A DNA stretch of 64,000 nucleotides. Source: Oceanisphaera arctica. GTDB lineage: Bacteria; Pseudomonadota; Gammaproteobacteria; Enterobacterales; Aeromonadaceae. Numbering within the stretch: the stretch's first letter is position 1; every line of letters starts with the position of its first letter. The translations under genes and the position numbers were made by a program. Location: contig NZ_MPZM01000004.1 in the NCBI RefSeq assembly GCF_002936955.1, positions 86,396 to 150,395 of the forward strand, given 5' to 3'. Below the pieces are notes generated by a model. It ran no database searches, was not told the origin of the DNA, and saw nothing but the letters and a program-made list of their open reading frames with translations. This document shows positions 9,395 through 17,565 of the stretch, piece by piece.

Positions 9395-10126
9395 ATGATC
9401 TTGTGCGGACACAGAGGCGTAGCCAGCCTGGCCCCGGAAAATACCCTGGCCGGGCTGCGCGAGGCCCATCGGCTGGGTCTTGAATGGGTAGAAATCGACG
9501 TTCAGCTGACCCGAGACGAGCAGGTGGTGGTAATTCACGACGAAAAGGTCAACCGCTGCACCAACGGCAAGGGGTGGCTGCGCCAATACGACCGGGATGA
9601 ACTCGGCCGACTCGATGCGGGCAGCTGGTTCGACCCTGCCTTTTCCCAAGAGCGCATCCCCCTGCTCACGGATTATCTCACCCTCGCCGCCACCCTCGGC
9701 ATTCGCGTCAATATCGAACTCAAACTCTACCCTCAGGATGATGCGGCGCGGCTGTGCCGCCGGGTCAGTGAGGTCATTGAGCAACACGGATTCGACAAAG
9801 ACACACTGCTGTTTTCCAGCTTCGAGCCCGACTGTCTGCGTCAACTACAAATGCTGCAACCGGACATTGCCCGCGCCCTGCTGGTGGAGCGCATCCCCTA
9901 CGACTGGCAGACACAACTGCAACAGCTGAACTGCACCGGCCTGAACTGCCACCACCGCCATCTGACCCGCGTACTGGCCGAGGCTGTGAAGGCCGCAGGT
10001 TACCGGCTGAACTGCTATACCGTCAACCATACGGGCAAGGCCGCCACCCTTGCCGCCTGGGGCGTGGACATGATCTTCACCGACACCCCACAGGATTACC
10101 TGAACGCAGGCTGGCGCCCGAGCTGA
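9395..10126 (+). CDS. ugpQ: Glycerophosphodiester phosphodiesterase, cytosolic type
   Basis: A 243-residue GDPD-family enzyme that hydrolyses glycerophosphodiesters to glycerol-3-phosphate and an alcohol. The hallmark HRG...PENT motif lies near the N-terminus (CGHRGVASLAPENTLAG), and the metal ligands are in WVEIDVQLTRD and VVIHDE. There is no signal peptide, so it fits the cytosolic UgpQ type rather than periplasmic GlpQ. It follows the SMR gene by 16 bases and probably shares its transcript. No ugpBAEC transporter is present, so the symbol is by similarity only. Confidence 0.85.
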   Translation: MILCGHRGVASLAPENTLAGLREAHRLGLEWVEIDVQLTRDEQVVVIHDEKVNRCTNGKGWLRQYDRDELGRLDAGSWFDPAFSQERIPLLTDYLTLAATLGIRVNIELKLYPQDDAARLCRRVSEVIEQHGFDKDTLLFSSFEPDCLRQLQMLQPDIARALLVERIPYDWQTQLQQLNCTGLNCHHRHLTRVLAEAVKAAGYRLNCYTVNHTGKAATLAAWGVDMIFTDTPQDYLNAGWRPS

Positions 10127-10267
10127 GTGACAGGCCGATTGATCCAGCCCTCTGACCAGAGTACGCCTTTGTTATAGCCTGCTGCGCTTTTCTGTTATCA
10201 TGGTGACAGTTTGCCCACCGGCAATGCCTCTCAATCGTCCGCCAGGACCTTATTTGTTCGGAGTCTC

Positions 10268-11587
10268 ATGTCTTTTGCTTCCCTCGGCCTGAACGCCCAG
10301 CTCGTTCAAGCTATTAATGAATGTGGTTACACAGAGCCGACCCCCATCCAGACCCAGGCTATTCCGCTGGTGCTTAAAGGTGGTGATCTGCTCGCCGGCG
10401 CTCAGACCGGTACCGGCAAGACCGCCGGCTTTGGCCTGCCCATGCTGCAGCGCCTGAGCGAAACCAAGGCCAAGCCACTGGCCAATGGCCGTCCCCCGGT
10501 TCGCGCCCTGGTGCTGACCCCCACCCGCGAGCTGGCCGCTCAGGTGGAAGAAAACCTGCGCGCCTACGCCAAGCATTCAGATTTGACCACTCTGGCCATG
10601 TTCGGTGGTGTGAGCATCAACCCGCAGATGAAGGCACTGGGCCGCAAGGTCGACATCGTCGTCGCCACCCCGGGTCGCCTGCTGGACCACGTTTCCCAGC
10701 GTTCCATCGACCTGTCTCGGGTCGAAATGCTGGTACTGGACGAAGCGGACCGCATGCTCGACATGGGCTTTATCCGCGATATTCGCCGCATTATTGCCAA
10801 GATGCCGGTAAAACGGCAGAACCTGCTGTTTTCCGCCACCTTCTCCAACGAGATCAAGCAACTGGCCGAAGACCTGCTGCACGAGCCGGAACACATAGAA
10901 GTAGCCACCCGCAACGCCACCGCCGATACCATTGCCCAACGCTTTTACGGCGTGGACAAAAATAAAAAGCGCGCCCTGCTCAGCTACCTGATTGGCCACA
11001 ACAACTGGCAACAGGTACTGGTGTTCACCCGCACCAAGCACGGCGCCAACCGCCTGGCGATGCAGCTCGACAAAGACGGCCTGCCGGCCATGGCCATTCA
11101 TGGTGACAAGAGCCAGGGCGCCCGTACCCGGGCCCTAAGCCAGTTCAAGGAAGGCAAGCTGCGCGTGCTGGTGGCCACCGACATCGCCGCCCGTGGTATC
11201 GACATCAGCGAGCTGCCCCACGTAGTCAACTACGAGCTGCCCCATGTGGCAGAAGACTATGTGCACCGCATCGGCCGTACCGGTCGTGCCGGCAGCCAGG
11301 GCGAAGCCCTGTCGCTGGTGTGCTTTGAAGAAAAGCCGCTGCTCAAGGCCATCGAAAAGCTGATCAAGCAAAGCGCCCAGCTGGAAATTCTGCCCGGCTA
11401 CGAGCCGCTGCCAGACAGCCAGCAGCCGCCCATAGAAAAGCCCGGCGCCAACAACCGTGGCCGTGGTGGTAATGGCGGCAGAGGCAACGGCGGTGGTCGC
11501 GGCCAGAACCCGCGCAACGCCAACAACAAGGCGCCCCGCAGCAACAGGCCGAACCAGCCTCAGCGCCACGGCCGTCACGACGACTAA
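10268..11587 (+). CDS. rhlE: DEAD-box ATP-dependent RNA helicase RhlE
   Basis: About 439 residues from the ATG at 10268; the longer open frame has no ribosome site, and the protein begins [16 protein letters not shown] as in RhlE. Helicase motifs are complete: Q motif (PTPIQTQAI), [14 protein letters not shown], the Asp-Glu-Ala-Asp box, SAT, RGIDI and [10 protein letters not shown]-terminal tail rich in Gly, Arg and Asn (about 400-439) suits RNA binding, as in proteins that help ribosome maturation and cold adaptation. The gene ends at a strong terminator and has its own upstream gap of about 140 bases. Confidence 0.95.
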   Translation: MSFASLGLNAQLVQAINECGYTEPTPIQTQAIPLVLKGGDLLAGAQTGTGKTAGFGLPMLQRLSETKAKPLANGRPPVRALVLTPTRELAAQVEENLRAYAKHSDLTTLAMFGGVSINPQMKALGRKVDIVVATPGRLLDHVSQRSIDLSRVEMLVLDEADRMLDMGFIRDIRRIIAKMPVKRQNLLFSATFSNEIKQLAEDLLHEPEHIEVATRNATADTIAQRFYGVDKNKKRALLSYLIGHNNWQQVLVFTRTKHGANRLAMQLDKDGLPAMAIHGDKSQGARTRALSQFKEGKLRVLVATDIAARGIDISELPHVVNYELPHVAEDYVHRIGRTGRAGSQGEALSLVCFEEKPLLKAIEKLIKQSAQLEILPGYEPLPDSQQPPIEKPGANNRGRGGNGGRGNGGGRGQNPRNANNKAPRSNRPNQPQRHGRHDD

Positions 11588-11591
11588 AACC

Positions 11592-11620
11592 AAAACCCCG
11601 GCATTCGCCGGGGTTTTTCT
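11592..11620 (+). terminator. Rho-independent terminator after rhlE
   Basis: A GC-rich stem CCCCGGC / GCCGGGG with an ATTC loop flanked by A and T runs lies five bases after the rhlE stop. It overlaps the end of the convergent benE-like gene and may serve both strands. Confidence 0.9.
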
Positions 11621-12781
11621 TTAATGCTGGTTGCGCCGGTTCAGCCAGTGCACGCCGCCACCGATCACCAGCCCCCAGAAGGCACTTCCGATACCGAACA
11701 GCGCCACGCCCGATGCGGTGATCATGAAGGTCAGCAGCGCCGCGTCCCGCTCCTGCTCATTCGCCATGGCCACCGTCAGGCTGTTGCCTATGGTGCCAAG
11801 CAGAGCCAGGCCGGCGATCGCCATCACCAGCTCCGTCGGCAAGGCGCTGAACAGCCCGACCACTGTAGCGCCAAACAACCCCATCAACAGATAAAAGACT
11901 CCGGCCCACACCGCCGCCTTGTAGCGCTGGTCAGAATTGGCGTCCACTTCCTTACCCATGCAAATCGCCGCACTGATCGCCGCCAGGTTAAGAGCGAAAC
12001 CACCGAATGGCGCCAGCAAGAAGCCAGTGATGCCGGTCCAGCTGATCAGCGGCGATGCCGGTGTGTGATAACCGTGGGCGCGCAGCACGGCGATGCCCGG
12101 CACGTTCTGCGAGGCCATGGTCACCATGAACAGCGGAAGTCCGATACCCAGCAGGCTGGTGAGGGAAAAACTCGGCGTCATCAGCACCGGCCGGGCCAGC
12201 TGCCACTCAAAATCGTCAAACTGCAATAAACCCGCCCCCCCGGCTACCGCCAGCCCTGCCAACAGGCTGAGCGGTATCACATAGCGAGGCCACCGCCGGC
12301 GCAGGGCCAGATAGGTAACCAGCATGGCCGCGACCAACCAGGGCTGGGTCTGGGCCGAAGCAAAGAGCCCCAGACCGAAATTAAGCAAGACGCCGCCCAA
12401 CATGGCCGCCGCCAGTCCCGCCGGCATCAGCCGCATGATCTTGTCAAACCAGCCGGTCACCCCGCACAGCAGGATCAGGCCTGAGCTGAACAGAAAGACA
12501 CCGATGGCCTCGCTCATCGGTACTCCGGCCAGGGCGGTCACCAGCAGCGCCGCCCCCGGCGTCGACCAGGCGGTAAGTATCGGCTCCCGGTAACGCAGAG
12601 AAAACCAGATACTGGTAACCCCCGCTCCCAGGCCCAGGGCCCACATCCAGGAACTGATCTCGGCCTGGCTGGCGCCCGCCGCCGCGGCAGCCTGAAAGAT
12701 AATGGCCGCCGAACTGGTATAGCCAACCAGCACGGCGATAAAACCGGCAGAAAGATGGGAAAGACTGATGACAACGCGCAT
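11621..12781 (-). CDS. BenE-family benzoate/H+ symporter (YdcO-like)
   Basis: About 386 residues from the ATG at 12781 (MRVVISLSHLSAGFIAVLVG). The protein has about 11-12 membrane segments with the BenE-family pattern: an early YTSSAAIIFQAA segment and a central FALNLAAISAAICMG segment. BenE members import benzoate with protons, but the YdcO branch has no proven substrate. The gene is divergent from an XRE-cupin regulator, as in E. coli ydcO-ydcN, so an aromatic or sulfur-related role under that regulator is likely. No benzoate degradation genes are nearby, so the benzoate assignment is uncertain. Confidence 0.85.
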   Translation of the reverse strand: MRVVISLSHLSAGFIAVLVGYTSSAAIIFQAAAAAGASQAEISSWMWALGLGAGVTSIWFSLRYREPILTAWSTPGAALLVTALAGVPMSEAIGVFLFSSGLILLCGVTGWFDKIMRLMPAGLAAAMLGGVLLNFGLGLFASAQTQPWLVAAMLVTYLALRRRWPRYVIPLSLLAGLAVAGGAGLLQFDDFEWQLARPVLMTPSFSLTSLLGIGLPLFMVTMASQNVPGIAVLRAHGYHTPASPLISWTGITGFLLAPFGGFALNLAAISAAICMGKEVDANSDQRYKAAVWAGVFYLLMGLFGATVVGLFSALPTELVMAIAGLALLGTIGNSLTVAMANEQERDAALLTFMITASGVALFGIGSAFWGLVIGGGVHWLNRRNQH

Positions 12782-12806
12782 ATCACGTATCCTTGATTGA
12801 CAGAAT

Positions 12807-12824
12807 TGTGCGCTATAGCGCACA
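12807..12824. promoter_or_regulatory. Perfect 18-bp palindrome, candidate operator O1 (benE side)
   Basis: TGTGCGCTATAGCGCACA is a perfect 18-bp palindrome in the divergent benE/XRE-cupin gap, 26 bases from the benE start. A related site lies 43 bp away centre to centre. The arrangement fits an operator for the adjacent XRE-cupin regulator. Confidence 0.65.
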
Positions 12825-12849
12825 GCCCGAAGAGCGCCATGCTAGCAAA

Positions 12850-12867
12850 GGTATGCTATAACGCACA
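12850..12867. promoter_or_regulatory. Related imperfect palindrome, candidate operator O2 (regulator side)
   Basis: GGTATGCTATAACGCACA matches the upstream palindrome at its core (GCTAT) and right half (CGCACA) and is degenerate on the left. The 43-bp centre spacing is about four helical turns, allowing same-face binding. It overlaps a TATAAC -10-like hexamer for the regulator gene. Confidence 0.5.
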
Positions 12868-12906
12868 ACAACATCAGTAAGGAAAAAATCAGTCAGGAGA
12901 GATCCC

Positions 12907-13470
12907 ATGCAGGAGCCAAATCAATACCTTGCCACCCGTCTGCGAGCGTTGCGCAAGGAACGGGGCTGGAGCCTGGACAGGTGCGCCAGTGAAACCGGCG
13001 TCAGCAAGGCCATGCTGGGGCAGATAGAGCGCGGTGAATCCAGCCCCACCGTCGCGACCTTGTGGAAAATCGCCGGCGGCTTCAAGACCTCGCTGTCGAG
13101 CTTTCTGGAGCCGACACCCGAGCCCCATCCCGGCCCGCTCTACCGACAGGCAGATACCCTGCGCCAGCAACCGGCTGGCGATGGCATGCTGGTGGCGCCC
13201 TTGTTTCCCTTTGAAAACAGATTTGGCTTCGAGATGCTGGAGCTGACCCTGCTGCCCGGCTATGAACGCCGGTCCGAACCTCACGAAAGCGGCGTTATCG
13301 AGCACGTTATCGTACAAAAAGGCGAAATGGAGCTGTTACTGGAAGGCCAATGGCAGCCGCTGGCGCCGGGCGCGGCAGTACGCTTTCACGCCGACCAGCC
13401 CCACGGTTATCGCAACCCGGGTCCTGTGCCTGCCGTGTTTTACAACCTGATCCACTATCCAAAGCCATGA
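12907..13470 (+). CDS. XRE-family regulator with C-terminal cupin (SutR/YdcN-like)
   Basis: A 187-residue transcription factor. The N-terminal XRE helix-turn-helix (about 8-62) contains GWSLDRCASETGVSKAML. The C-terminal half is a cupin fold (about 110-180) that would bind a small ligand; a histidine in EPHESGVIEHVIV fits a cupin metal or ligand site. E. coli SutR (YdcN), of the same architecture and next to a BenE-like gene, regulates sulfur-use genes. Paired palindromes in the divergent gap suggest autoregulation and control of the permease. The stop is 13 bases from the convergent CBS gene. Confidence 0.88.
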   Translation: MQEPNQYLATRLRALRKERGWSLDRCASETGVSKAMLGQIERGESSPTVATLWKIAGGFKTSLSSFLEPTPEPHPGPLYRQADTLRQQPAGDGMLVAPLFPFENRFGFEMLELTLLPGYERRSEPHESGVIEHVIVQKGEMELLLEGQWQPLAPGAAVRFHADQPHGYRNPGPVPAVFYNLIHYPKP

Positions 13471-13483
13471 GCCCGTCTTGTCG

Positions 13484-13921
13484 CTATGCGTTACGTTCCT
13501 TGAGCAGCTCGGCACACAGCCGCACGAAGTCAGAAGAAGTGACGATGCCCGTCAGGCACTGCTCGCTATCGACCACGGTCAGGCAGCCGTGCCTGTTCTT
13601 CAGAAAAAAGGGCACCACCTCGGTGAGGGGTGCCTTGACGTCCACACTCTCGACATCGGGATCGATAATCTCCACCACCCGACACTGACGCTCGCGCCGC
13701 TCCAGCGCACTGACGCCATAGTCCGACAGCAAACTCATCACGGTGGCAATCATGCGTTTCTGGGTCAGTACCCCCAGCAGCTTGCCGGTAAGCTTGTCCA
13801 CCACCGGAATATGACGGATGCTTTTTTCCCGCATCAGATCATGCGCATCTTTCAGAGTTGAGCTCGCATCCAGAGTGAGTAAATCGCGAGCCATGATATC
13901 GCCAACAGTGGTTGCAGCCAT
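13484..13921 (-). CDS. Tandem CBS-domain protein
   Basis: A 145-residue soluble protein made of two CBS motifs (about 8-60 and 78-140) with nothing else attached. CBS pairs bind adenosine nucleotides or other small ligands and sense energy state. The first has HIPVVDKLTGKLLGVLTQ and the second GCLTVVDSEQCLTGIVT, both canonical. The target process is unknown, and the neighbours (a regulator and a TonB operon) give no clue. A gap of about 200 bases separates it from tonB. Confidence 0.85.
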   Translation of the reverse strand: MAATTVGDIMARDLLTLDASSTLKDAHDLMREKSIRHIPVVDKLTGKLLGVLTQKRMIATVMSLLSDYGVSALERRERQCRVVEIIDPDVESVDVKAPLTEVVPFFLKNRHGCLTVVDSEQCLTGIVTSSDFVRLCAELLKERNA

Positions 13922-14064
13922 AAATCGTCCTTCCTTGTTTGTCCGGTTAGATCACTTAACAGTATGCATTATGTTGTGGCAGGGGGCCGTTCAGGTAGAA
14001 AACTAACGCCACATAAAATTAAACACAACTAGTTATCATTAAGGATAGCAATAGACATCGCATT

Positions 14065-14079
14065 AGAAATACGTATTCT
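14065..14079. promoter_or_regulatory. Inverted repeat in the tonB upstream region
   Basis: AGAAATACGTATTCT is a palindrome with one extra base, about 50 bases before tonB in an AT-rich region. TonB operons are usually Fur-controlled, but I see only partial Fur-box similarity here, so a specific regulator is not assigned. Confidence 0.3.
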
Positions 14080-14125
14080 ATAGCCCCACAACCTGACGAC
14101 TCTCTTTATCATCCGGGGTTTTATC

Positions 14126-14797
14126 TTGAGTTTTCGACGCTACTCCCTGTTTGCACTGGCCTCGCTTTTACTGCACGGACTGCTGGTTCAGGCCATGGAG
14201 CGAGAGGACATGGTCATTGCCCTGGCACCGACCACCAATCCCGGGTCAATCAGCGTGCAGATGCTGCCGACGGTGACAAAACCCGAGCCGGTAATAGAGC
14301 CGAGGCCCGAGCCAAAGGTCGAACCGAAGGCCGAGCCCAAACCGGTTCCGAAGCCCAAGCCAGCACCAACGCCAAAGCCGGTGCCCAGACCCGAGCCACG
14401 GCCAGCACCAGCCCCGCAACCACCGGTCAGGGTAGAGCCGCAGCCAGCACCAGCCCCGCCGCCACAGGAAAGGCTGGAATCTAAGCCGCAATCCGTTGCG
14501 GCCAAAGACAGCGCACCCCGGCACATCGACACGCCCAGCTTCAAAACCCGGCCGTCGCCCATTCCCTATCCTTCCCAGGCGCGACGCCGGGGGCTGGAAG
14601 GCACAGTACTGGTCGAGGTGTGGCTGGATGAAAACGGCAAGCAGACCAAACGGGTGCTGGCCCGTTCGTCCGGCGTCAGTCTGCTCGACAAAACTGCATT
14701 AAAAGCCATCGCCAAATGGCGCTTTTCCGCCTACGTGGAAAACGGTCGGGGCATTGCCCACCGCGTTCATATTCCCATTCGTTTCAAACTGGACTAA
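14126..14797 (+). CDS. tonB: TonB energy-transducing protein
   Basis: A 223-residue TonB. The start is a TTG at 14126: the first ATG in frame lies after the membrane anchor, so it cannot be the start. The order is a short cytoplasmic tail, one anchor helix (YSLFALASLLLHGLLVQA), a long Pro/Lys/Glu-rich periplasmic spacer (about 50-125) and a C-terminal TonB domain with a PSPIPYPSQARRRGLEGTV box. It transmits proton-motive energy to outer-membrane receptors. exbB follows four bases after the stop and exbD overlaps exbB, giving a tonB-exbB-exbD operon. No receptor gene is in the window, so the cargo (siderophore, haem or other) is unknown. Confidence 0.9.
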   Translation: MSFRRYSLFALASLLLHGLLVQAMEREDMVIALAPTTNPGSISVQMLPTVTKPEPVIEPRPEPKVEPKAEPKPVPKPKPAPTPKPVPRPEPRPAPAPQPPVRVEPQPAPAPPPQERLESKPQSVAAKDSAPRHIDTPSFKTRPSPIPYPSQARRRGLEGTVLVEVWLDENGKQTKRVLARSSGVSLLDKTALKAIAKWRFSAYVENGRGIAHRVHIPIRFKLD

Positions 14798-14800
14798 ATC

Positions 14801-15418
14801 ATGTCGTTTCTGAATCAACTGCATCAACAACTGGGCCTGATGAGCTGGCCACTGCTCCTCTGTTCTGTCATCACTCTGGCACTGTGGCTGGAGAGGACGC
14901 TGTCGTTGCTGTGGGCCAGCCTCTGCGGCGAGCAGGAAAAGCGTCACCTGCGGCTCCACGGCAGCACCTATCCGGAGGAAGATATTGACGTCCCCAAGTC
15001 GCTGATCCTGCAAGGTTGCAGCCTGCTGGTACAGCACAAGGGCTGTGACAAGACCACCCGGGAAGACCTGGCCTCGGTCTGGTTGCAGCAGCAGCGCCGC
15101 CGGCTGTATGCCGGCCTGCGGGTACTGACCCTGGTGGGGGTAATAAGCCCTTTGCTGGGTCTGCTCGGCACCGTGTTGGGGCTGATAGAGATGTTCAAAA
15201 GCGTCGGCGAAAGCGGCGATCCGGTGACGCCGGCGCTGCTGGCCGACGGCCTGGGCCTGGCCATGAGCACCACCGCCGCCGGCCTGCTGATTGCCCTGCC
15301 CGCCATTGCCGGCGCCCAGCTGTTCGGGCTCTGGGCCGATCGTCTGCTCGACAAGCTGACCGACGAGCTGAACCGGTGCAACCTGCACCTGGAAGGTATC
15401 CGGCTGGAAGCCCGCTAA
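14801..15418 (+). CDS. exbB: ExbB/TolQ-type proton channel subunit
   Basis: A 205-residue MotA/TolQ/ExbB-family protein with three membrane helices: about 17-37, and the paired C-terminal helices around GVISPLLGLLGTVLGLIEMF and LAMSTTAAGLLIALPAIAG. With ExbD it forms the proton channel that powers TonB. Its TAA stop shares a base with the exbD start (TAATG), showing translational coupling. The adjacent tonB makes ExbB more likely than TolQ. Confidence 0.9.
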   Translation: MSFLNQLHQQLGLMSWPLLLCSVITLALWLERTLSLLWASLCGEQEKRHLRLHGSTYPEEDIDVPKSLILQGCSLLVQHKGCDKTTREDLASVWLQQQRRRLYAGLRVLTLVGVISPLLGLLGTVLGLIEMFKSVGESGDPVTPALLADGLGLAMSTTAAGLLIALPAIAGAQLFGLWADRLLDKLTDELNRCNLHLEGIRLEAR

Positions 15419-15843
15419 TGATAGGCCGTCCCGAACCCGCCCACTCCGGCTGGAGCTCCCTGACCCCGGATATCACGCCGCTGCTCGACATTATCTTTAT
15501 CGTGCTGGTGTTTCTGATGCTCACCGCCAATATTCCGCTGCAGTCGCTGGAAGTGGACCTACCCAAGACCGACAGCGAGGCATTGAGCCACATTCAAGAC
15601 AACGAGTCGGTCACCATCAATTTGCTGGCCGGCAGTCCTGCCTGGGCCCTGCAGGGTGAAAAATATGAAGACTGGGAACAGTTCAAACCGGTACTGCTAA
15701 GTCAGGTGGGCACCCTGAAAGACACCGAGCTGGTGCTGGCCTCCGATAAGGAGGTCACCGTCGACAAGATGCTGAAGCTGCTGGCTTTCTTGCAGGAATA
15801 CCAAATCCAGGCCACCCAGATCCTGATGGAAGACGGAGAATAA
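15418..15843 (+). CDS. exbD: ExbD/TolR-type subunit
   Basis: A 141-residue ExbD from the ATG at 15418. One membrane helix near the N-terminus carries the conserved proton-path Asp in LTPDITPLLDIIFIVLVFL. A periplasmic domain follows and ends in KMLKLLAFLQEYQIQ. It partners ExbB in energising TonB. The start overlaps the exbB stop by one base, so the longer frame beginning at 15376 is excluded. Confidence 0.92.
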   Translation: MIGRPEPAHSGWSSLTPDITPLLDIIFIVLVFLMLTANIPLQSLEVDLPKTDSEALSHIQDNESVTINLLAGSPAWALQGEKYEDWEQFKPVLLSQVGTLKDTELVLASDKEVTVDKMLKLLAFLQEYQIQATQILMEDGE

Positions 15844-15889
15844 CCGCTCGCTGGCCACCACCCTGGCAGCTGCTCGCCACCGGAGCGAC

Positions 15890-15919
15890 ATCGGAGCGGC
15901 ATCGGCCGATGTACTCCGA
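15890..15919. terminator. Stem-loop after exbD
   Basis: TCGGAG and CTCCGA flank a perfect 12-bp palindrome CATCGGCCGATG. The stem lies about 50 bases after exbD. It lacks a clear T run, so termination is plausible but not certain. Confidence 0.4.
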
Positions 15920-16026
15920 CAGCTCAGTATCGACAGCGGCAGGCTCTGTTGTTAACAGCCATGACAGCTCTTTTCCGGCCCCGTTAATTTGACTTCTGGG
16001 GCCGCAGACTCCGTGCTATAACTGAG

Positions 16027-16043
16027 CTCCCTTGATTCGGGAG
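16027..16043 (+). promoter_or_regulatory. Hairpin that sequesters the ribosome site of the small exported protein
   Basis: CTCCC (16027-16031) pairs with GGGAG (16039-16043), which is the ribosome-binding site seven bases before the ATG at 16051. This could repress translation until the stem opens. Five base pairs is modest, so the control role is inference. Confidence 0.35.
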
Positions 16044-16050
16044 TGTCCTT

Positions 16051-16257
16051 ATGAAACAACAAAAACAAAAAATAAAGGTAAGAAAAGGCGTGGTGACCTG
16101 CACTTTGCTGGCGGCCCTGTGGCTACCACTGCTGGCAAGCGCCGCCAGTATCGACAAGCATGCCGACAAACCCTCCTGGATGGACTGGGGATTCTTCGGC
16201 AATACCATTATCTCGGCCAGCCTCACCCGTTGGAGCAGCAAGAGAGACGACGAATAA
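16051..16257 (+). CDS. Small exported protein of unknown family
   Basis: A 68-residue protein with a basic N-terminus (KQQKQKIKVRKG), a hydrophobic stretch and a likely cleavage site after LPLLASAAS, leaving about 35 mature residues that include WMDWGFFGNTIISASLTRW. A GGGAG ribosome site supports the start. I do not recognise the family. It follows the tonB-exbBD operon on the same strand, so an envelope role is possible but unproven. The mature part has four Trp residues, unusual for so short a peptide. Confidence 0.55.
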   Translation: MKQQKQKIKVRKGVVTCTLLAALWLPLLASAASIDKHADKPSWMDWGFFGNTIISASLTRWSSKRDDE

Positions 16258-16276
16258 ACCAGTCGCAAGGACGCAG

Positions 16277-16362
16277 CCTTTACTCTCTTTACACCCTCTA
16301 CTTTATCTTCTCTGTCCTCTTTTCATTTGCATCTCCTTTTCCCCCCTTCATTTTGTTTCAAC
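16277..16362. other. Pyrimidine-rich, G-poor tract
   Basis: About 85 bases after the small protein gene are almost all C and T with very few G. Such C-rich, G-poor RNA is the usual composition of a Rho utilisation site, so this may mark Rho-dependent termination before the BMP gene. No intrinsic terminator is seen here. Confidence 0.4.
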
Positions 16363-16509
16363 CTCGTATTATTTCTGTGAGCACACTCCCAATTAAATGC
16401 CATACTGCTTAACAGTAATTTAACCATGGCGTAATCTCGTGGCCTGCAACCAATGCACACAAAAACAAAACAAAACGCACACATTATTAGGTAGATAAAG
16501 GACAACATC

Positions 16510-17565
16510 ATGTACAAATTTGGAAGTACTCTGCTGATCGCCGCCGGTCTGACCCTGGCTCCCCTGGCCCAGGCCATGGCCGCAGACAAAGCCGACATCG
16601 CCGTGCTGATCCCCGGCAAACACAACGACAACGGCTTTATGCAGGCCGCCTACCGGGGTTACGAGAAGATCAAGGCCGAGCTGGATGTGAACGCCAGTTA
16701 TGTATCCAATATCTCCGCCACTTCGGATCCGGTATTGCTGACCGACGCCATGCGCAAGCTGGCGGCCGAAGGCCCGGACATGATCATCGCCCACGGTGGC
16801 CAGTGCAACGGCCCGGCCCAGATCGTGAGTCAGGAATTCCCCGATATCAAATTTGTAGTCATTCAGGGCCATGTACAGGGCCCCAACCTGTCCAGCTATG
16901 TGGTGCGCCAGGAAGACTCCGCCTGGCTGGCGGGCGCCCTCGCCGGCCTGACCACCGAGTCTGATGTAGTCGGCCATATCTCCGGTGCCTGGCCCAAGCC
17001 CGGCCTGATGGGCCGCGCCGCCTTCTATGACGGCCTCAAGCACGTCAACCCCGACGCCAAGTTCCTGACCTGGTTCACCGGCGATCTGGATAACACCGGC
17101 ATCAACGGCGAGGCAGCCGCCGCCGAAATCGCCAATGGCGCCGATGTGATCTACACCATGCTTAACGCCGGTCGTCAGGGCGTGATCGACGAGATCAAGT
17201 CTCACGACGGCAAGGTACGCCATATCGGCAACGTGTCCGACTGGACCCAGGTTGACTCAACCTTCGTCGGCTCGGCCGTGGCCGATGCCAGCGTCGCCAT
17301 CCTCAACGCCGCCCGCGACTACACCACCGGTGAATGGCAACCCAACCAGATCCAGGAAATCGGTCTGGGCAAGGGTGACGTGGTCAAGCTGACCCTGGCC
17401 GAAGATGTATCGCCGGAAGTGAAGCAGAAGCTGGACGAACTGGCCGCCAAGATCGTCAGCGGCGAGATCACCATCTCCACCAGTTACGACGGTCAGGAAT
17501 TCAACCCGGCCAGCGGCGAATTCGTGGATCAGTCGTTCAAGGAAACCCTGAAAACCAAGTCCTGA
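16510..17565 (+). CDS. BMP-family (PnrA-like) periplasmic substrate-binding protein
   Basis: A 351-residue exported binding protein with signal peptide MYKFGSTLLIAAGLTLAPLA and cleavage near QAMAADK. The fold is the BMP/Med family: an early VLIPGKHNDNGFMQAAYRGY stretch, then AHGGQCNGPA and VGHISGAWPKPG. Family members bind purine nucleosides or related ligands for ABC uptake. No ATPase or permease gene adjoins it: upstream is a small exported protein gene and downstream a 560-base gap. It therefore either works with a distant ABC system or feeds a sensor. The substrate is not deduced. Confidence 0.85.
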   Translation: MYKFGSTLLIAAGLTLAPLAQAMAADKADIAVLIPGKHNDNGFMQAAYRGYEKIKAELDVNASYVSNISATSDPVLLTDAMRKLAAEGPDMIIAHGGQCNGPAQIVSQEFPDIKFVVIQGHVQGPNLSSYVVRQEDSAWLAGALAGLTTESDVVGHISGAWPKPGLMGRAAFYDGLKHVNPDAKFLTWFTGDLDNTGINGEAAAAEIANGADVIYTMLNAGRQGVIDEIKSHDGKVRHIGNVSDWTQVDSTFVGSAVADASVAILNAARDYTTGEWQPNQIQEIGLGKGDVVKLTLAEDVSPEVKQKLDELAAKIVSGEITISTSYDGQEFNPASGEFVDQSFKETLKTKS

